9,611 nt of DNA from an uncultured Lachnospiraceae bacterium (GTDB lineage: Bacteria > Bacillota > Clostridia > Lachnospirales > Lachnospiraceae), in NCBI GenBank assembly GCA_902783735.1, contig CACZSE010000279.1:1-9611 (forward strand), read 5' to 3'. The translations under genes and the position numbers were made by a program. Numbering within the stretch: the stretch's first letter is position 1; each line of letters opens with the position of its first letter. The notes below the pieces were generated by a model. The model was not told the DNA's origin. It saw nothing but the letters and a program-made list of their open reading frames with translations, and did no database searches. Positions 6,306 through 9,611 of this stretch are shown here, piece after piece.

Positions 6306-8921
6306 TCATTTTATATAACCGTCCTGCTTCAGTCTCAGGCTTTCCGCTTTTACGTCGGCCATGAACTCTCTTGCCGATATCCTTACGGCACCCTGTCCGT
6401 AAATGATCATCTGCTCCAAACGGTCACTCGTAGCAACCATTATATCACATTTTTGTCTGTTCGCCATAACATGGACGGTTTTTTCTATATATTGGTCGGC
6501 CGTCTCTGCTTCCTTTGTATATACCACATAGATATTGTTCAGTTTTTGGACCGAACCGGGATTTCCTTTAACCTTATAGGCATCAAAAACAAGTATCAGA
6601 GTCATGCCCTTCGATCCCTGATAATTGCTGCAGATGTCTATGAGCGCATCCCTTGCACCGTCGAGATTGTCTTTCGCAATGTCCGAAAGCTCATCGGAAG
6701 CAAATATGATATTGTAGCCATCGACCAAAAGAAAGCTCTCTTTCTTTTCCACAGGCTTATAGACATACTCTTTTTCCTTTGTTTTGGGCTTGTTCTTATT
6801 CTTTTCATATCCGATATATCTGTACGGAGTCAGTTCCTCACTGCTCTTATGATATGAATTCTTATATATCTCTTCTATCTCCTCAAGAGATATGTTCATC
6901 TCCCCCGATCTGTACGGCGATATACCGGTCACCGGTTTTAATATCTGTGCATCTTCATACTCCGATACATTGTTTCCCGTCAGCAGTGCAACCTTCTGAG
7001 AACAGTCCACATGAGCATGCGCTCTTACTTCATTCCATTCCACAAGATATCCCGCGCCGTGAGCACAAAATACCGATGAGGACAGGTTATCAAGATCTGC
7101 CGAAGGATCGTATCCCAGCTTTTCCATGACCTCCTGCGTATTGTGGCAGGGCCTGTAGTCATTTGACTCCACAACAAAGCTTCCTCTGCCTTTTGCATAG
7201 CTTATAAGCTCCTTGTTGTAATTGTACATGGTTGAGACGGGAGCACTTCCCTTAATGACGCTCTCATCACCTTCCGTAACAGGCGCTTCAAAGCTGCCTT
7301 TATATTTATCTATATCATTCATGGCCCTTCCGACGTATTCCGTCGGCAGACGCAAGATAAAATCCATATAAGGTTCCAAAAGAATGCTCTGCGCACACAT
7401 GAGCCCCTGTCGCACCGCCCTGTAGGTGGACTGTCTGAAGTCGCCGCCTTCGGTATGCTTGGTATGTGCTCTTCCGCCTATAACCGTTATCCTGATATCG
7501 GTTATAGGAGAACCCGTCAAAACACCCTTATGCTGTTTTTCTTTTAGATGCGTCAGAATAAGTCTGACCCAGTTTTGATCAAGTTCATCCACAGATACGT
7601 TTGCATCATATTCGATACCGCTTCCCGCCGGCAGAGGCGTTAAAAGAACATGTACCTCCGAATAATGTCTTAACGGTTCGTAATGACCTATACCTTCCAC
7701 CGCCGATGCGATCGTTTCCTTGTAGAGGATGCTACCTTCACCTACCGAAATATATTTATCGAATCTGTCATGATAAAGACTTTTAAGTATCTGTATCTGG
7801 ACATCTCCCATAACGCTTATATGTATCTCGCCCGTGCTCTCCTGCCATGAGACATTTAACTCCGGTTGTTCCTGTTCAAGCATTTTTAAATGCTTTAAAC
7901 ATGTCGCAGCATCTTCTCTTTCATCGGTGATGACTCTGTAAGTAAGGACAGGCGCCAAAAGAGGCTTCACCTTTTCATCTTCTTGCCCAAGGCTCATGCC
8001 GGTAAAACTGTTTTCCAAACCCACAAGAGTACATATCTGACCTGCTGTTACCTTTTGAACATTTTCAAAACCCGATCCGTTGTATATCCTGATGGAATCG
8101 ACCTTTTCATCACCAATCTTATCGCGTACCTTTAACTCTCCGCCCGTGATCCTCACATGTGTGAGTTTTCTTCCGTCACTGTCTCTCGATATCTTAAATA
8201 CTCTTGCATCAAATCCTTCCGGATATGATCTTTTTACATTCATGTCCTTAAGACATTTAAGAAGTTCATCCACTCCATCCAGATTAAGGGCACTTCCATA
8301 GATGAGCGGAAAGACCTTCCTGTTCAAAAAAGCTTTCCGGATACTTTCCATGCCGATCTTTTCTTTACCCAGAAATTCCTCCATAAGTTCTTCGTCACAC
8401 ATCGCAAGTGCGTCATAGAAGGCCTCGTTTTCATCTCCCGTATAAAAACAAGAAAAATCTACGATATTTTCCGTAAGCTCGCGCTTACAGTTCTCAAATA
8501 TCGCAGATCTGTTTACTCCCGGCATGTCGGTCTTGTTTATAAAGATAACTGTCGGGATATTGTATGATCTTAACAGCTTCCAAAGTGTCAGAGTATGACC
8601 GGTCACCTTATCGGATGCACTGATAAGTAACACAGCCATGTCCATTACCTGAAGCGTTCTTTCCATTTCGGCACAAAAATCCGAGTGTCCGGGAGTATCA
8701 AGTAGAGTTATGTCAACCCCATCGAATGTTACTTTAGCCTGCTTTGCAACAACAGTGATACCTCTTTGTCTCTCTATCTCAAGATCATCCAAAAAGGTAT
8801 CCTTATGATCTACTCTTCCAAGCTCTCTTTTAACACCGCATGTATACAGAATGGCTTCGGCCAGAGTGGTTTTTCCTGAATCAACATGGGCAAGCAGCCC
8901 CGTAACAAGTGCTTCGTTCAA
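6306..8921 (-). CDS. TetM/EF-G-like ribosomal GTPase fused to a YacP/Rae1-like NYN nuclease
   Basis: The 871-residue N-terminal part follows the TetM/TetO ribosomal protection family of EF-G-like GTPases. The P-loop is AHVDSGKT (11-18), switch I RGIT (53-56), G3 DTPGH (75-79), G4 NKTD (129-132) and G5 SAL (210-212). EF-G-like domains II-V follow to about residue 600 (for example EPYMDF and GRAMNDI). The loop matching the TetM drug-displacing loop reads AHTKHTEGG (485-493) before DFR, not YYSPVSTPA. Residues about 616-640 hold FCAHGAGY and HAHVDC; a Lys/Glu-rich linker follows. Residues 730-871 are a YacP-type NYN domain: LLVDGYNII (D734, N737), VFDAY (D780), YTKEAETAD (801-809), ATSD (D833), IYGQGAVRISA. 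In B. subtilis, YacP (Rae1) cuts mRNA in the ribosomal A site. A ribosome-directed nuclease is inferred. Typical TetM is about 640 residues and ends before this domain. It starts with TTG, 18 bases after mgtE. Confidence 0.9.
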   Translation of the reverse strand: MNEALVTGLLAHVDSGKTTLAEAILYTCGVKRELGRVDHKDTFLDDLEIERQRGITVVAKQAKVTFDGVDITLLDTPGHSDFCAEMERTLQVMDMAVLLISASDKVTGHTLTLWKLLRSYNIPTVIFINKTDMPGVNRSAIFENCKRELTENIVDFSCFYTGDENEAFYDALAMCDEELMEEFLGKEKIGMESIRKAFLNRKVFPLIYGSALNLDGVDELLKCLKDMNVKRSYPEGFDARVFKISRDSDGRKLTHVRITGGELKVRDKIGDEKVDSIRIYNGSGFENVQKVTAGQICTLVGLENSFTGMSLGQEDEKVKPLLAPVLTYRVITDEREDAATCLKHLKMLEQEQPELNVSWQESTGEIHISVMGDVQIQILKSLYHDRFDKYISVGEGSILYKETIASAVEGIGHYEPLRHYSEVHVLLTPLPAGSGIEYDANVSVDELDQNWVRLILTHLKEKQHKGVLTGSPITDIRITVIGGRAHTKHTEGGDFRQSTYRAVRQGLMCAQSILLEPYMDFILRLPTEYVGRAMNDIDKYKGSFEAPVTEGDESVIKGSAPVSTMYNYNKELISYAKGRGSFVVESNDYRPCHNTQEVMEKLGYDPSADLDNLSSSVFCAHGAGYLVEWNEVRAHAHVDCSQKVALLTGNNVSEYEDAQILKPVTGISPYRSGEMNISLEEIEEIYKNSYHKSSEELTPYRYIGYEKNKNKPKTKEKEYVYKPVEKKESFLLVDGYNIIFASDELSDIAKDNLDGARDALIDICSNYQGSKGMTLILVFDAYKVKGNPGSVQKLNNIYVVYTKEAETADQYIEKTVHVMANRQKCDIMVATSDRLEQMIIYGQGAVRISAREFMADVKAESLRLKQDGYIK

Positions 8922-8927
8922 ATATTT

Positions 8928-8932
8928 CTCCT
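8928..8932 (-). promoter_or_regulatory. Ribosome binding site that fixes the TTG start of the fusion gene
   Basis: On the minus strand AGGAG is followed after 6 bases by TTG (8921-8919). The P-loop begins only 10 codons later and the next in-frame Met is residue 86, beyond switch I and G3. The TTG is therefore the only reasonable start. Confidence 0.8.
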
Positions 8933-8939
8933 GTCAGTC

Positions 8940-9611
8940 TCACAATCCGAGCAGATTTGTAGCTACCTGGAAATAGATGAGAAGTGATATGGCATCTACT
9001 ATGGTAGTAATAAACGGCGACGCCATGACCGCAGGGTCAAACCCCAGTCGTTTTGCAAACATCGGCAATGTACAGCCCACGATCTTTGCGATAAGAACAA
9101 CACATACAAGTGTGATGCAGACTACCAGCGCTACACTTAATCCGACTTTGTCAAACAATAACAGCTTTGCAAAATTACATACTGCCAGCGTACATCCGCA
9201 AAGAGCCGCAACCCTTACCTCCTTGCCGATCACCTTTAACATGTCGGCAAACTCTATCTCATCGAGGGACAGTCCACGGATGATGGTAACGGATGCCTGT
9301 CCTCCGGCATTTCCTCCCGTATCCATGAGCATGGGAATGAAGGCTGTTAATATAACATATACACTCAGGGCATCTTCAAAGGATGATATGATCTTTCCCG
9401 TAAATGTGGCACTTATCATGAGAAGTAAAAGCCATGGTATGCGCTTTTTATATGTTTCAAAAACTCCCATACGCATATAAGGCTTATCCGTAGGCACGAT
9501 AGCTGCCATCTTTTCGATATCCTCTGTAGCCTCTTTTTCCATGATGTCGACTACATCATCGACGGTAATGATACCGACGAGTCTGGATTCATTGTCCACT
9601 ACAGGCATGGC
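8940..9611 (-). CDS. mgtE: Magnesium transporter MgtE, C-terminal part (cut by window edge)
   Basis: The reading frame runs off the right edge (GCC before the Met codon at 9608), so only the last 223 residues are seen; MgtE is usually about 450. The visible part starts in the second CBS domain (MPVVDNESRLVGIITVDDV), continues through the linking helix (KEATEDIEKMA) and then the membrane domain of five hydrophobic segments. Family signatures are MLMDTGGNAGGQAS, a loop with GFDPAVMASPF, and TTIVDAISLLIYF, whose acidic residues line the ion path in characterised MgtE. The family is a Mg2+-gated homodimeric channel for Mg2+ uptake in which the cytosolic CBS region senses Mg2+. The stop is 18 bases before the TTG of the GTPase-nuclease gene, so the two are likely co-transcribed. 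Any Mg2+ riboswitch would lie outside this window. Confidence 0.95.
   Translation of the reverse strand, partial: AMPVVDNESRLVGIITVDDVVDIMEKEATEDIEKMAAIVPTDKPYMRMGVFETYKKRIPWLLLLMISATFTGKIISSFEDALSVYVILTAFIPMLMDTGGNAGGQASVTIIRGLSLDEIEFADMLKVIGKEVRVAALCGCTLAVCNFAKLLLFDKVGLSVALVVCITLVCVVLIAKIVGCTLPMFAKRLGFDPAVMASPFITTIVDAISLLIYFQVATNLLGL

Noticed and set aside
6285..6857. Plus-strand ORF of 190 codons opposite the NYN domain
   Set aside because: It lies opposite the strongly conserved YacP-like region and the start of the SseB-like gene, and its translation resembles no family.
6306..8921. Annotation as a mobile tetracycline resistance gene
   Set aside because: No transposon, integrase or plasmid genes are near, the gene sits in a housekeeping-like cluster, the drug-displacing loop differs from TetM, and a nuclease domain is fused.
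8977..9480. Plus-strand ORF of 167 codons opposite mgtE
   Set aside because: It is antisense to a clear MgtE membrane domain, has no recognisable domain, and arises from the codon bias of the minus-strand gene.

Overview
The window looks like a stretch of a low-to-mid GC Gram-positive chromosome, most likely a Clostridia/Lachnospiraceae-type gut or rumen bacterium. This is inference from protein style: a stand-alone AICAR formyltransferase paired with a PurO-type IMP cyclohydrolase, a TetM-like GTPase fused to a YacP-like nuclease, GGDEF-EAL-PAS signalling, AGGAGG-type ribosome binding sites and TTGACA/TATTAT promoters. There is no sign of a phage, transposon or CRISPR array. All recognised protein genes lie on the minus strand; the only recognised plus-strand gene is a tRNA.

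Layout from left to right. Positions 1-81 are a window edge with no confident gene. At 82-1086 (-) is a membrane-anchored MORN-repeat protein with a GTG start. At 1264-1336 (+) is a tRNA-Pro with anticodon AGG and its own strong promoter. A hairpin with A/T flanks on both sides (1339-1371) can stop both the tRNA transcript and the convergent gene at 1377-3134 (-). That gene is a cytosolic c-di-GMP phosphodiesterase with a degenerate GGDEF domain, an intact EAL domain and a C-terminal PAS-like domain. It has its own sigma-A-type promoter, and that promoter sits inside a long imperfect dyad (3201-3248) that may also be the terminator of the upstream operon.

From the right edge leftwards runs a tight co-directional minus-strand cluster: mgtE (8940-9611, partial), a TetM/EF-G-like GTPase fused to a YacP/Rae1-like NYN nuclease (6306-8921, TTG start), a tentative SseB-like protein (5278-6285), a PurO-type IMP cyclohydrolase (4509-5222) and a single-domain AICAR formyltransferase (3293-4471). 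Gaps between these genes are 18, 20, 55 and 37 bases, so they could form one operon. The last two together perform the final two steps of IMP synthesis that are usually done by one bifunctional PurH.

The most interesting item is the 871-residue fusion. It joins a factor class that enters the ribosomal A site and releases tetracycline to a domain of the family of B. subtilis Rae1 (YacP), an endonuclease that cuts mRNA in the ribosomal A site. This suggests a single-chain GTP-driven factor that delivers a nuclease to ribosomes. The loop that corresponds to the tetracycline-displacing loop of TetM is different, so calling it a tetracycline resistance gene would probably be wrong.
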